Of a stretch of 64,000 bases of DNA, positions 50,113 through 57,942 are shown piece by piece. Source of the DNA: Puerhibacterium puerhi (GTDB lineage Bacteria > Actinomycetota > Actinomycetes > Actinomycetales > Cellulomonadaceae). The DNA lies in NCBI RefSeq assembly GCF_009846865.1, contig NZ_WUWN01000004.1, positions 1 through 64,000 of the forward strand, in the 5' to 3' direction. Positions within the stretch are counted from its first letter, which is position 1; every line of letters begins with the position of its first letter. Position numbers and translations under genes: made by a program. The notes below the pieces were generated by a model. The model made no database searches and had not been told where the DNA came from. It saw nothing but the letters and a program-made list of their open reading frames with translations.

Positions 50113-51567
50113 ATGAGCGCGACGACGTCGCAGGAGCTGCCGGTGGTCGTGGTGGGGGCGGGCCCGGTGGGCCTGGCCGCCGCGGCGCACCTGCTGGAGC
50201 GCGGGCTGGAGCCGCTGGTGCTGGAGGCCGGCGGCGGCCCGGGCGCCGCGGTGGGGCGGTGGGGGCACGTGCGGCTGTTCTCCCCGTGGCGTTACGACAT
50301 CGACGCCGCCGCGCGGCGGCTGCTCGAGGCCTCCGGGTGGGCTGCGCCGGACCCCGACGTGCTGCCGACCGGCGCGGAGCTGGTGCGCGACTACCTCGCC
50401 CCGTTGGCCGCCACCGCGGCCCTCGCGCCGCGCATCCGGTACGGCACCCGCGTGGTCGCCGTGGCCCGCGACGGCGCCGACCGCACCCGCTCGCTCGGCC
50501 GCGACCGGCTGCCCTACCGGGTGCGCACCGTGGACGCCGCCGGCGAAGTCATCGACGTGCTCGCCCGGGCCGTCGTCGACGCCTCGGGGACCTGGGGGCA
50601 GCGCAACCCCATCGGCACCAGCGGGCTCCCGGCCGTCGGCGAGGACGCCGCCGCGGCGGCGGGCCTGCTGGCCGGCCCGCTGCCGGACGTGCTCGGCGCC
50701 GATCGTGCACGGTTCGCCGGAAGGCGGGTCCTGGTCGTCGGCATGGGCCACTCCGCCGCGAACACCCTGCTCGCCCTGGCCGAGCTCGCCGAGGCCACGT
50801 CGGACACCCGCATCACGTGGGCGATCCGCGGCGCCTCGCCGCGGCGCCTGTACGGCGGCGGCGCAGCCGACGAGCTGCCCGCGCGCGGCCTGCTCGGCAG
50901 CCGCCTGCGCGACGCCGTCGAGGCCGGCCGCATCGAGCTGCTCACCCGTACCTCGATCGAGCGCCTCGAAGTCCTCGACGGCGGCGCTGCGGTCCGCGTC
51001 GGCGGTTCCGCCCGGCGGGGCGGTGTCGATGGCCTGCTGGACCTGACCGTGGACGTGGTTTTTGACGCCACCGGCTTCCGCCCCGACCTGGCGATGCTGC
51101 GCGAGGTGCGCCTCGACCTCGATCCGGTGATCGAGGCCCCGTCCGCCCTGGCCCCGCTGGTCGACCCCAACCTGCACTCCTGCGGGACGGTGCCGCCGCA
51201 CGGCGAGCGCGAGCTGGCCCACCCCGACGCCGGGTTCTACCTCGCCGGCGTGAACTCCTACGGCCGCGCGCCGACCTTCCTGCTGGCCACCGGGTACGAG
51301 CAGGTGCGCTCGATCGCCGCCGCCCTGGCCGGCGACCGCGCTGCGGCCGACGCCGTCGAGCTGAACCTGCCCGAGACCGGGGTCTGCTCCACCGACCTGG
51401 CCGCCGAGGGCGACACCGCAGGCGGCGCGGGCGGCGGCTGCTGCGCGGTGCCGGCCGGGCCGCGGCCGGTCACGCTCGGCGTCGGCGCCCCGGTCGGTGT
51501 CGGCGCGGGCGTCGGGTTCGCCACCGGCGTGGCGCACGGCCGATCCGGCGACGGAGGATGCGCATGA
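50113..51567 (+). CDS. FAD-dependent monooxygenase of an ars cluster (ArsO-like)
   Basis: Flavoprotein of 484 residues with a FAD motif GAGPVG at 15-20 and a second nucleotide-binding loop VVGMGHSAANT, as in flavin monooxygenases called ArsO in actinobacterial arsenic operons. ATGFRPD is the usual later motif. A C-terminal tail carries vicinal cysteines Cys443-Cys444 (GGCCAVPAG). ATG 50113 has only weak ribosome support (GGGTGGGTT). It is followed by an acetyltransferase whose ATG overlaps its stop. Its reaction in arsenic chemistry is inferred from context. Confidence 0.85.
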   Translation: MSATTSQELPVVVVGAGPVGLAAAAHLLERGLEPLVLEAGGGPGAAVGRWGHVRLFSPWRYDIDAAARRLLEASGWAAPDPDVLPTGAELVRDYLAPLAATAALAPRIRYGTRVVAVARDGADRTRSLGRDRLPYRVRTVDAAGEVIDVLARAVVDASGTWGQRNPIGTSGLPAVGEDAAAAAGLLAGPLPDVLGADRARFAGRRVLVVGMGHSAANTLLALAELAEATSDTRITWAIRGASPRRLYGGGAADELPARGLLGSRLRDAVEAGRIELLTRTSIERLEVLDGGAAVRVGGSARRGGVDGLLDLTVDVVFDATGFRPDLAMLREVRLDLDPVIEAPSALAPLVDPNLHSCGTVPPHGERELAHPDAGFYLAGVNSYGRAPTFLLATGYEQVRSIAAALAGDRAAADAVELNLPETGVCSTDLAAEGDTAGGAGGGCCAVPAGPRPVTLGVGAPVGVGAGVGFATGVAHGRSGDGGCA

Positions 51568-52064
51568 CCCCGGTGATTCGCGCGGCCACCGGCGCGGACC
51601 TGGAGGCGGTCGCGGGCATCTACTGCCACTACGTGGCCGGCTCGACCGCGACCTTCGAGCTGACGGCGCCGGACACCGCGGCATGGGCGAACAAGCTCGC
51701 CGGGCTGCAGGAAGCCGGGTGGCCGTTCCTCGTGGCCGAACAGGACGGGCAGGTCGCCGGCTACGCGTACGTCGGGCCGTGGCGGCCGCGCCCGGCGTAC
51801 GCCGCCACGGTGGAGGACACGATCTACCTCGACCCGGCGGCCACGGGCAAGGGCATCGGGGCGCTGCTGCTAGCCGAGCTGCTGGACCAGGCCCGCGAGG
51901 CCGGGGCCCGGGAGGTGATCGCCGTGATCGCGGACGCCGAGTCGACCGCGTCGCTGGTCCTGCACCGCCGCGCGGGGTTTACCGAGGCCGGGCGGCTCGA
52001 ACGGGTCGGACGCAAGTTCGACCGCTGGCTGGGCACCACCCTGCTGCAGAAGTCCCTCAACTGA
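51564..52064 (+). CDS. GNAT acetyltransferase, ArsN1/phosphinothricin type
   Basis: GNAT N-acetyltransferase of 166 residues similar to phosphinothricin acetyltransferases. IRAATGADLEAVAGIYCHYV is the typical beginning, VEDTIYLDPAATGKGIGALL carries the acetyl-CoA loop (G-K-G-I-G), and AGFTEAGRLERVGRKFDRWL closes the fold. In arsenic clusters such enzymes (ArsN1) can detoxify the arsenical antibiotic arsinothricin. GGAGG lies 6 bp before ATG 51564, which overlaps the preceding stop (ATGA); ATG 51558 is too close to that site. Confidence 0.88.
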   Translation: MTPVIRAATGADLEAVAGIYCHYVAGSTATFELTAPDTAAWANKLAGLQEAGWPFLVAEQDGQVAGYAYVGPWRPRPAYAATVEDTIYLDPAATGKGIGALLLAELLDQAREAGAREVIAVIADAESTASLVLHRRAGFTEAGRLERVGRKFDRWLGTTLLQKSLN

Positions 52065-52117
52065 ACCAGCGAACGACGAGCGACTGGCACTTGGGGTTGG
52101 TCGATGAAGGAGGAGCG

Positions 52118-52330
52118 ATGTTCCCCGAGCTGGAGCGGATCGTCTTCGATCAGCGCACCCGCGAGGCCGAGCAGGTGCTGGCCTACCGCCTGGCCGTCCT
52201 GCAGCGGCGCGGCGACGTCACGCCGCCGCGCCGCACCCCGGGCCGGCCGACCGCGGTATGGGCGCGGGCCCTCGCGCGGATCGCCGCGGCCCGTCCGGCG
52301 GTCGCGCAGCCGTGCTGCGTGCCGGCCTGA
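52118..52330 (+). CDS. Small ars-cluster protein ending in a CC motif
   Basis: Protein of 70 residues: a helical start (MFPELERIVFDQRTREAEQV), a basic Pro-rich middle, and a C-terminal end AVAQPCCVPA with Cys66-Cys67. AAGGAGGAGCG precedes ATG 52118. No family recognised. The vicinal cysteines echo those in the ArsR and FAD protein of the same cluster and could bind As(III). It is the last gene of the plus-strand operon. Confidence 0.7.
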   Translation: MFPELERIVFDQRTREAEQVLAYRLAVLQRRGDVTPPRRTPGRPTAVWARALARIAAARPAVAQPCCVPA

Positions 52331-52346
52331 CTCGGCGCGGATGGCA

Positions 52347-52378
52347 CAAGGCCTCCGCCCATCCGGACGGAGGCCTTG
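52347..52378. terminator. Terminator between the ars operon and arsC
   Basis: An 11-base stem (CAAGGCCTCCG and complement) with a 10-base loop, placed between convergent stops at 52330 and 52420. Confidence 0.75.
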
Positions 52379-52419
52379 TCAGCGCTCGAGATGCCCGGGA
52401 GCCGAGCCTGGCACCGCGT

Positions 52420-52845
52420 TCAGGCGACGGGCTGCACGCCCAGCTCAGCCAACAGCCCACGCACCCGTTGCTCGATCTCGTCACGGATGGGACGCACGGA
52501 CTGGATGCCCTGCCCGGCCGGGTCATCAAGGGCCCAGTCCTCGTAGCGCTTGCCGGGGAAGATCGGGCAGGCGTCACCGCAGCCCATGGTGATGACGACG
52601 TCGGAGGCCTGGACGGCCTCGGTGGTAAGCACCTTGGGCTGCTCGGCGGTGATGTCGATGCCCCGCTCACGCATGGCCTCGACCGCCACGGGGTTGATCT
52701 GCTCGGCAGGCATCGACCCGGCCGAGCGCACCTCGACCTCACCGTCGGACAACTCGCGCAGGAAGCCCGCCGCCATCTGGGACCGGCCGGCGTTGTGCAC
52801 GCACACGAACAACACGGACGCACGGATAAAACTGGGCTCGGTCAC
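52420..52845 (-). CDS. arsC: Arsenate reductase (LMW-phosphatase fold)
   Basis: Arsenate reductase of 141 residues. The phosphatase loop FVCVHNAGRSQMA (Cys15-x5-Arg21) binds arsenate, and a further pair Cys89/Cys93 (GCGDACPIFPGKRYEDW) and the DP in ALDDPAGQ follow. In actinobacteria this type is coupled either to thioredoxin or to mycothiol/mycoredoxin; the redox pair here would allow a thioredoxin route, but this is not certain. GTG 52845 has a moderate GAGGTTT site. It is convergent to the other ars genes and without an efflux gene nearby. Confidence 0.93.
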   Translation of the reverse strand: MTEPSFIRASVLFVCVHNAGRSQMAAGFLRELSDGEVEVRSAGSMPAEQINPVAVEAMRERGIDITAEQPKVLTTEAVQASDVVITMGCGDACPIFPGKRYEDWALDDPAGQGIQSVRPIRDEIEQRVRGLLAELGVQPVA

Positions 52846-53180
52846 GGGAAACCTCGCGGTGGTGCGACGACAGCTGTAGACACCAGAAGGCTACGGCCTC
52901 ACCGGCGGCCTCCCACCGTTCGCGCTGACCGACCTTCGGTACCGCGCAGCGGGACATCAGCCCCACGTACACGCTGGCGTTCAAATCCGACCGTTTCCGG
53001 ACTGCGCTTCAAGGGGCATAGGCCGGCGTCTTGCAGCGACTACCGCATCACACAGATTACGAGAGGCGACAACACCCCCCGCAGATTCTCGCGGTGGCTT
53101 CGACCCTGTACGGGGACCGGTTGCCAGCTATACGCTCCCCGTGCGCGATCCAGCGCACACAGGGGAATACAGGGGGAACC
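52846..53180. other. Gene-free stretch before the secreted-protein genes
   Basis: 335 bp with lower GC than the flanks. I see no convincing gene. It holds AGGGGGAACC just before ATG 53181 as a ribosome site and a TATACGCT box at about 53132, a possible -10 for the genes that follow. Transposase remnants and clear repeats were not found. Confidence 0.5.
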
Positions 53181-53330
53181 ATGCTCAGAACATCGAGGTT
53201 CACAGCCCGTCTTGTAGCTGCCGGCGCAGTCACAGCTGGCGTCGTCGCTGGGATGGCGTCGCCGGCGACCGCAGCGGGCGAGGAGCCGCCGCGGCTGGCC
53301 GACGTGTGCACCGCTCTCGTCAGCGAGTGA
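53181..53330 (+). CDS. Signal-peptide half of a split secreted protein
   Basis: 49-residue reading frame: a complete signal peptide (RLVAAGAVTAGVVAGMASPA ending TAA) plus 16 more residues, AGEEPPRLADVCTALVSE, and a stop. AGGGGG lies before ATG 53181. The stop TGA overlaps the ATG of the next frame (TGATG). Because the next frame begins without a signal and looks like an exported domain, both parts probably came from one gene by an indel. Confidence 0.6.
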   Translation: MLRTSRFTARLVAAGAVTAGVVAGMASPATAAGEEPPRLADVCTALVSE

Positions 53331-54076
53331 TGACCACTGCCGCACACGACGGCCAAACTGGCGAAGGCCGGGCCACGTGCACCGGGGACAACGCCCAAGT
53401 CGCTTTCGGTGACGAGGCCAACGAAATCCGTTACGCCACGGACGCCTCCAGCACAGTGGTCTACATCATGGACGAGGACGAAGCGCCTGACGGCGAGACA
53501 TCTGAGCGCGAAGATGCCGCGCGCAGCGAGCTCGAGCCGACTCCTGCGCCCGCTACCTACACGATGGCGAACGCCATGGAGTGCAGCAGCTACCAGATCG
53601 TCCGAACGGAGTACACCGCCGACTCACGCACGTGCCTGTGGTGGGGACAGGTCGACCCCGCGACCAATGCAGTGGCCTGGTCCCAGGAGGGGTACGTGCG
53701 GCATTCGCTAAGCCTGCAGTTCCAACACCACCACATGGCGTTCGATTTCATGATCCTCGCTGAGGATGGTATTCCCAGGCTGACCCAGTTCAACGTGCCC
53801 GTTCGCATGCGAAAGCATGTCGCCCTCTCTCCCGACATCACGACAGATACGGCGGCATTCACGAGCGGCGGGGCCTACTCCGAAGGGGGATGGGGTGCCA
53901 GCATGACCCTCAGCACCGACGGCACCCTCGGCACCTTCTTCACTGAAATTCACGACATCACCCTCGTCGACGCATTCTCAGGAGCGAGGTTCCAAGTAGT
54001 GGATCTGACCCACCACCAGTCGCCTCGCTTCGATTGCGTCAAAGTGGACTACTCATGCACGTTCCAGGACGCGTGA
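53330..54076 (+). CDS. Putative exported-domain protein (main part of split gene)
   Basis: 248-residue frame with an extracellular look: many Thr/Ser/Asp, four scattered Cys near the two ends (RATCTGDNAQ, ECSSYQI, RTCLWWG, VKVDYSCTF), no membrane helix and no signal. It resembles no family that I can name. ATG 53330 overlaps the preceding stop; without it the protein would remain in the cytoplasm. Lower GC and different codon use than neighbours suggest transfer. Either a frameshifted gene or, less likely, a coupled pair. Confidence 0.6.
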   Translation: MTTAAHDGQTGEGRATCTGDNAQVAFGDEANEIRYATDASSTVVYIMDEDEAPDGETSEREDAARSELEPTPAPATYTMANAMECSSYQIVRTEYTADSRTCLWWGQVDPATNAVAWSQEGYVRHSLSLQFQHHHMAFDFMILAEDGIPRLTQFNVPVRMRKHVALSPDITTDTAAFTSGGAYSEGGWGASMTLSTDGTLGTFFTEIHDITLVDAFSGARFQVVDLTHHQSPRFDCVKVDYSCTFQDA

Positions 54077-54083
54077 GGATGCA

Positions 54084-54320
54084 ATGAGGGATGACGTCCT
54101 CGCCCCCGCCGGCGAAGCACGCGACTCGATCGAGGCCGCAATGCGCAGCCTTCACTCGGAGATCGAGCTGCGCACCGGAGAACCTCGCGTAGTCAGCCAG
54201 CACTTCGAGGTCGTATCCGTCAGCCATCACGTGACGCAGGTGAGCACAGACCCGCCCAGCTACGTCGCCAGCGCCCTCATGGTCGTTCGCTACGAAGGCT
54301 TTCCGCGTCGCTCGTCGTAG
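54084..54320 (+). CDS. Small hypothetical protein (78 aa)
   Basis: Acidic-to-neutral protein of 78 residues (MRDDVLAPAGEARDSIEAAM, then QHFEVVSVSHHVTQVSTDPP), no signal or membrane segment. ATG 54084 lies 8 bp after the preceding stop, with GAGGA nearby, so it is probably co-transcribed with the split secreted protein. I recognise no family. Confidence 0.5.
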   Translation: MRDDVLAPAGEARDSIEAAMRSLHSEIELRTGEPRVVSQHFEVVSVSHHVTQVSTDPPSYVASALMVVRYEGFPRRSS

Positions 54321-54703
54321 CGCTCCGATCTGCGCAGACAGCGTCCATCGCGACGGCCCCACGGTGGATCACCGTGGGGCCGTCTATGGCCTGCCACAGC
54401 CAGTCTCGGGGCTCCGCCAGCGATGAACAGGACGCGCGGATGGATGAGTCCGTGCGCGCCTCGATCCAGAAGGCTCACGATGGCTACCTCCTGAGTCGCG
54501 ACCACGTCCTCGTCGTCCGCGAGCGAGTCGCACCGTGCGGCCGCGCACTGCGGCCGGCTCGATGCGGACAGGTTCTTCGCGCCCAACGGTGGTGGCGCCT
54601 GTTCAGAAACGACCGCTTCCGGGCGCCTCCTCCTCGATCGCTCGCTGACAGCACGGCCCCGCCTTGCCTCGGCAGGGGGTGCGTACGAACCGCGATGGCT
54701 CGG
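54321..54703. other. Intergenic stretch with a terminator, no supported gene
   Basis: 383 bp in which reading frames on both strands look random. Contains the hairpin at 54352-54384. It may include worn coding DNA, but I can name nothing. Confidence 0.5.
54352..54384. terminator. Terminator hairpin
   Basis: A 15-base perfect stem (GACGGCCCCACGGTG and complement) with the 3-base loop GAT, about 30 bp after the small protein's stop. Confidence 0.8.
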
Positions 54704-55561
54704 TCAGGAGGCCGGCTCAGGCAGCGGCACGGCACGCTCGGCGGCACGGCTGACCCGTTCCCACGCCGACCACGTCTCGAGCCGTTGCCGGGACACCTCG
54801 TGGGCCAGGTCGTACGTCAGGCTCCCCAGCGCCAGGCGCAGCGGCGGTTCGTCGCTGTCGACGAGGGTGAGCATCGCCTCAGCAGCGAGCCGTGGGTCGC
54901 TGTCCACCGATCCGTCTGCCCACTGGCGCTCGAGCTCCGCGCGCAGGGAGCCGTAAGCCTCGAGGGGCGTCGTGGAGACCATGCTCGCGTAGAGGTCCGT
55001 CCAGTAGCCGCCCGGCTGGACGATGGTGACGGCCACCCCGAAGGCCGCGGCCTCCCGCGCGAGGGCCTCGCTCATGCCCTCGAGCGCGAACTTGCTCGCG
55101 CTGTACAGGCCGGTGCTGGGGAACCCGCCGAGCGCGGCGATGCTCGAGATCTGCAGGATGTGGCCCTTCCCCTGGCGGCGCAGGTGCGGCAGCACGGCCT
55201 GACTCACCCACAGCGCACCGAAGAAGTTGACCTCGAGCTGGGTGCGGGCCTGCTCCTCGGTGAACTCCTCGACCATGCCCATGGACATGGTGCCCGCGTT
55301 GTTCACCACGACATCCAGGCGACCGAAGCGGGCGACGGCGGCTTCCACCGCCGCGTCGACCGCGCTCCGGTCGGTCACGTCCACGCTCAGCGCCAGGACC
55401 CGATCGCGGTGCTGCACGTCGAACGCCTCGACGGTCGCCGTCCGTGCCGCCACGACCACGCGGTCGCCGCGCTCGAGGGCTGCGAGGGCCACCGCGTGGC
55501 CCAGTCCCCGGCTGGCGCCCGTGATGAACCACGTACGAGGGGCGGATGAAGAGTGGCGCAT
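54704..55561 (-). CDS. Short-chain dehydrogenase/reductase
   Basis: Classical SDR of 285 residues. FITGASRGLGHAVALAALER (TGxxxGxG), VDVTD, VVNNAGTMSMG, the catalytic serine in QISSIAALGG and YSASKFALEG (YxxxK) are all present. C-terminal length is typical of ketoacyl-type oxidoreductases. It is divergent from a TetR gene, and a perfect 19-bp dyad lies 23 bp before its ATG (55561), so it is probably repressed by that TetR. Substrate unknown. Confidence 0.95.
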   Translation of the reverse strand: MRHSSSAPRTWFITGASRGLGHAVALAALERGDRVVVAARTATVEAFDVQHRDRVLALSVDVTDRSAVDAAVEAAVARFGRLDVVVNNAGTMSMGMVEEFTEEQARTQLEVNFFGALWVSQAVLPHLRRQGKGHILQISSIAALGGFPSTGLYSASKFALEGMSEALAREAAAFGVAVTIVQPGGYWTDLYASMVSTTPLEAYGSLRAELERQWADGSVDSDPRLAAEAMLTLVDSDEPPLRLALGSLTYDLAHEVSRQRLETWSAWERVSRAAERAVPLPEPAS

Positions 55562-55583
55562 CGTTGCTGCTCCTATCGGTTAG

Positions 55584-55602
55584 ACGAGACGGTCCGTCTC
55601 GT
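55584..55602. promoter_or_regulatory. TetR operator (ACGAGACGG-T-CCGTCTCGT)
   Basis: Perfect 9-bp arms around a single central base in the SDR-TetR gap. A half-site CGTCTCGT recurs at 55646-55653 near the TetR promoter. Confidence 0.8.
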
Positions 55603-55663
55603 TGATGCGACCGTAGGGCACACGAGGCAGGAAAGCAATACGCAACGTCTCGTCTCGCCCGGG

Positions 55664-55669
55664 TAGGCT
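55664..55669 (+). promoter_or_regulatory. Leaderless -10 (TAGGCT) of the TetR gene
   Basis: Six bases before ATG 55676, with a TetR half-site just upstream. Confidence 0.55.
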
Positions 55670-55675
55670 GGGTGG

Positions 55676-56266
55676 ATGCCGAGCCCTGATCCCGCACGCC
55701 GCAGCGAGAGGTCGCGTCGAGCCGTGCTGACGGCCGCGCTCGACCTGGTGCAGGAGGTGAAGTACTCCCACGTCAGCATCGAGGCCATCGCGGCCCGTGC
55801 CGGCGTCGGCAAGCAGACGATCTACCGCTGGTGGCCCTCGAAGGCGAGCATCCTGTTCGACGCCTTCCTGCAGCTGAGCGAGACGGCGGAGGGCGGGGCG
55901 CCGGAGCTGCCCGACACCGGCGACCTCCACCGCGACCTGACGACCGTGCTCCGCGCGACCGTCGCCGAGCTGAACGATCCGCGGATGGACGCGCCGATGC
56001 GCGCACTGGCCGTCGAGATCGCCCAGGACCCCGACCTCGCCCGCACCTACCACGAGCGGCTCGACGGCCCGCTCCGGGACGCGAAGAAGCGGCGGCTGCG
56101 CACCGCCCAGCGCGCCGGCCAGCTCGCAGAAGGCCTCGACCTGGACGTCGCCGTGGACCTCGTCTGGGGCCCTGTGCTCAATCGCTGGCTGCAGCGCACC
56201 GGCCCCCTCACCGACGACTACGTCGACAGCGTCCTGACCACGGCCATGCGGGGCCTGCGCCCCTGA
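55676..56266 (+). CDS. TetR-family transcriptional regulator
   Basis: TetR repressor of 196 residues. The helix-turn-helix (about 14-60) reads LTAALDLVQEVKYSHVSIEA, then GVGKQTIYRWWPSKASILF; the C-terminal domain is of the TetR_C_16/AcrR kind. It is divergent from the SDR, and the 19-bp dyad plus half-site suggest repression of both. Leaderless start. The inducer is unknown. Confidence 0.93.
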   Translation: MPSPDPARRSERSRRAVLTAALDLVQEVKYSHVSIEAIAARAGVGKQTIYRWWPSKASILFDAFLQLSETAEGGAPELPDTGDLHRDLTTVLRATVAELNDPRMDAPMRALAVEIAQDPDLARTYHERLDGPLRDAKKRRLRTAQRAGQLAEGLDLDVAVDLVWGPVLNRWLQRTGPLTDDYVDSVLTTAMRGLRP

Positions 56267-56609
56267 GCACACGTCGGTCCAGGGTTGGGACGAGCGAGCC
56301 ACTCGGCCCACGACGGCCGCCGGCGGGCAGTCCGCCGAAGCCGCTCGAGAACCGACCGTTGCGGACGCCGCCTCCTGGACGGGCTACCAGGGTGCCGGAG
56401 CTCGCGCCGCCCTCCCGCTCGCACTCATGCACGACGGTCGTCTCGGCGCCGGATACCTGCCGCTCGGGCATGACGTCGACTGCCGGTCCCACCAGCTCGG
56501 GGGACGGCGTGGCGCTCACGGCGATCGTGAGCTGCTCGCCGACGTCGGCGCTCCTCCACGGCCCCCCCCACACACACACACATGCTGCGGCTGTCAGCGT
56601 CGTCGTCAT
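56208..56609 (-). CDS. Possible coupled reading frame with a simple-sequence tract
   Basis: 133-residue frame whose ATG overlaps the stop of the GbsR/MarR gene (ATGA, ribosome site GGAG), as for a coupled gene. The start MTTTLTAAACVCVWGG is odd because it is made by the CA and C repeats at 56562-56582; DVGEQLTIAVSATPSPELVG then looks like a normal exported segment, and the end (RSRR) overlaps the TetR 3' end. Probably a gene whose frame has been changed in or after the repeats, or one that varies by slippage. No family recognised. Confidence 0.35.
   Translation of the reverse strand: MTTTLTAAACVCVWGGPWRSADVGEQLTIAVSATPSPELVGPAVDVMPERQVSGAETTVVHECEREGGASSGTLVARPGGGVRNGRFSSGFGGLPAGGRRGPSGSLVPTLDRRVLRGAGPAWPWSGRCRRSRR
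56562..56582. repeat. C8 followed by (CA)7 tract
   Basis: Simple-sequence run rare in this GC-rich genome, 27 bp inside the 5' part of the frame starting at 56609 (minus). Prone to slippage. Confidence 0.9.
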
Positions 56610-57085
56610 CGCTCCTGCTTCGTGCCGTGGTCGCTGCGAACGGCCCGTGGTCGACGTCCGGCGAGGATCTGTTCCCCCGCAGCGACGTAGCCGTCGAACA
56701 GCGCGACGATGTCGTTCAGCCGGTCGCTGGCGGCCGAGGCGGGAGCGACCAGCTCCTCGCCCGCGCGCAGCGCGTCGATGAAGAGCCGGGCACGGCGGTG
56801 CGAGGCCTCGAGCAGCGTCTCGAGCCCCGATTCGGCCTGGACGTACAGGCGGCGTGTGCCTCGACCGGTCCAGGTACGCGCCAGCCCCCAGCTGGTCAGC
56901 TCACGGACCGAGGTGCTGACCTGGCCCGCGCTCAGCCCGGTCGCCTCGCGCAGCGCCTCGAGCGTCGTCGCCTCCTCGGCGAGCAGCAGGACGGCGTACA
57001 CCTTGCCCGTGGCGCGGGGGAGATGCCACGTGGCCAACAGCTCGGCCAGGTTCTCGGTGAAGCGCGCGTACGCCTCATCCGGCAC
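56606..57085 (-). CDS. GbsR/MarR-like transcriptional regulator
   Basis: Winged-helix regulator of 159 residues (FTENLAELLATWHLPRATGK, EALREATGLSAGQVSTSVRE) of the GbsR/MarR group, which often control osmolyte or membrane-stress genes. The C-terminal helices (HRRARLFIDALRAGEELVAP) follow. GTG 57085 overlaps the hydrolase 3' end by 11 bp, so it belongs to the same transcript. A short palindrome ATTCA-C-TGAAT at the hydrolase promoter is a candidate target. Confidence 0.88.
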   Translation of the reverse strand: MPDEAYARFTENLAELLATWHLPRATGKVYAVLLLAEEATTLEALREATGLSAGQVSTSVRELTSWGLARTWTGRGTRRLYVQAESGLETLLEASHRRARLFIDALRAGEELVAPASAASDRLNDIVALFDGYVAAGEQILAGRRPRAVRSDHGTKQER

Positions 57086-57884
57086 GGTCGACCACCCGGG
57101 CCAGGAAGTCGCCGAGCGCCTGAGCGACGGCGTCGGGAGCATCCTGGGTGACGACATGGCCGGCGCCGGGCACGACGGTCTCGGAGACGCCTTCCGTGGC
57201 GGCCCAGCGCGGCATCGCGCGGGCGATGTTGCCAGTCCGGTCCTTCTCGCCACGCAGCAGCAGCAGAGGAACCGGCGTGCGATATTCCGGGTCGGGCACG
57301 ACGAGCTGTGTCGTCGCCTGCCACACGGCGAGGAACTCCGCCTTGGACAGCGTCGAGAACGCGCGCACCAGGTCGGAGCGTGCTGCCGCGGTCACCGCGG
57401 AGGCGTCGGCCATCATCCGCGGCAGGCGTGAGGCGGGCACCAGACGCAGCACAGGCGCCGCACAGGCCAGAGCCCACCGTTCCGCCACCGACAACGGACC
57501 GGCGTTCCACGTGGCGTCGAGCACCGCCAGGGCGGAGTAACGCTCCGGCGCCCGCTGCACGAGCCGCTGGGCCAGGTTGCCACCGAGCGAGTGCCCCACG
57601 AGCGCCGGACGATCCAGCCCGCAGTGCCTCACCAGCGCCTCGATGTCGCTGACGAGGAGCTCCGCCGAGACGGGGACCGTGTTGGGCCGCGAGGCACCAT
57701 GCCCACGCAGGTCCACCACGACGGTGCGGAACCCCGCCTGTGCCAGGGTGCGACGCTGCACCTGAAACATCACGTGGTCCGCGCCCGCTCCGTGCAGGAG
57801 AAGCACCGAGGGTCCCGGGCCGCCGTCGTCGGCGTAGCGCAGGACGCATCCAGAAGTGTCGAGTTCCCCGGGTAGATTCACCAT
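57075..57884 (-). CDS. Alpha/beta hydrolase
   Basis: Alpha/beta-hydrolase-fold enzyme of 269 residues: oxyanion region LLLHGAGADH, nucleophile elbow VGHSLGGNLA, acid in LRGEKDRTGN and histidine in PGAGHVVTQD. Substrate cannot be told; such enzymes act on esters, lactones or epoxides. ATG 57884 follows CATATT by 6 bp (leaderless). Operon with the downstream GbsR/MarR regulator. Confidence 0.92.
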   Translation of the reverse strand: MVNLPGELDTSGCVLRYADDGGPGPSVLLLHGAGADHVMFQVQRRTLAQAGFRTVVVDLRGHGASRPNTVPVSAELLVSDIEALVRHCGLDRPALVGHSLGGNLAQRLVQRAPERYSALAVLDATWNAGPLSVAERWALACAAPVLRLVPASRLPRMMADASAVTAAARSDLVRAFSTLSKAEFLAVWQATTQLVVPDPEYRTPVPLLLLRGEKDRTGNIARAMPRWAATEGVSETVVPGAGHVVTQDAPDAVAQALGDFLARVVDRAG

Positions 57885-57893
57885 TCACTGAAT
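57883..57893. promoter_or_regulatory. Palindrome ATTCA-C-TGAAT over the hydrolase promoter
   Basis: 11-bp perfect dyad overlapping the CATATT -10 (57891-57896) and the hydrolase start; candidate site for the GbsR/MarR protein or the divergent regulator. Confidence 0.4.
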
Positions 57894-57942
57894 ATGGTGC
57901 ACACGCCGGCACGGGCACAAGGCCTGAGCGACACAGGCCCGC

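Noticed and set aside
52739-52984. Minus-strand frame upstream of arsC (MNASVYVGLMSRC...)
   Set aside because: It overlaps arsC in another frame, has no ribosome site and no family pattern.
54290-54586. Minus-strand frame MGAKNLSASSRP...
   Set aside because: It crosses a terminator hairpin, overlaps a plus-strand gene end and shows no family motif.
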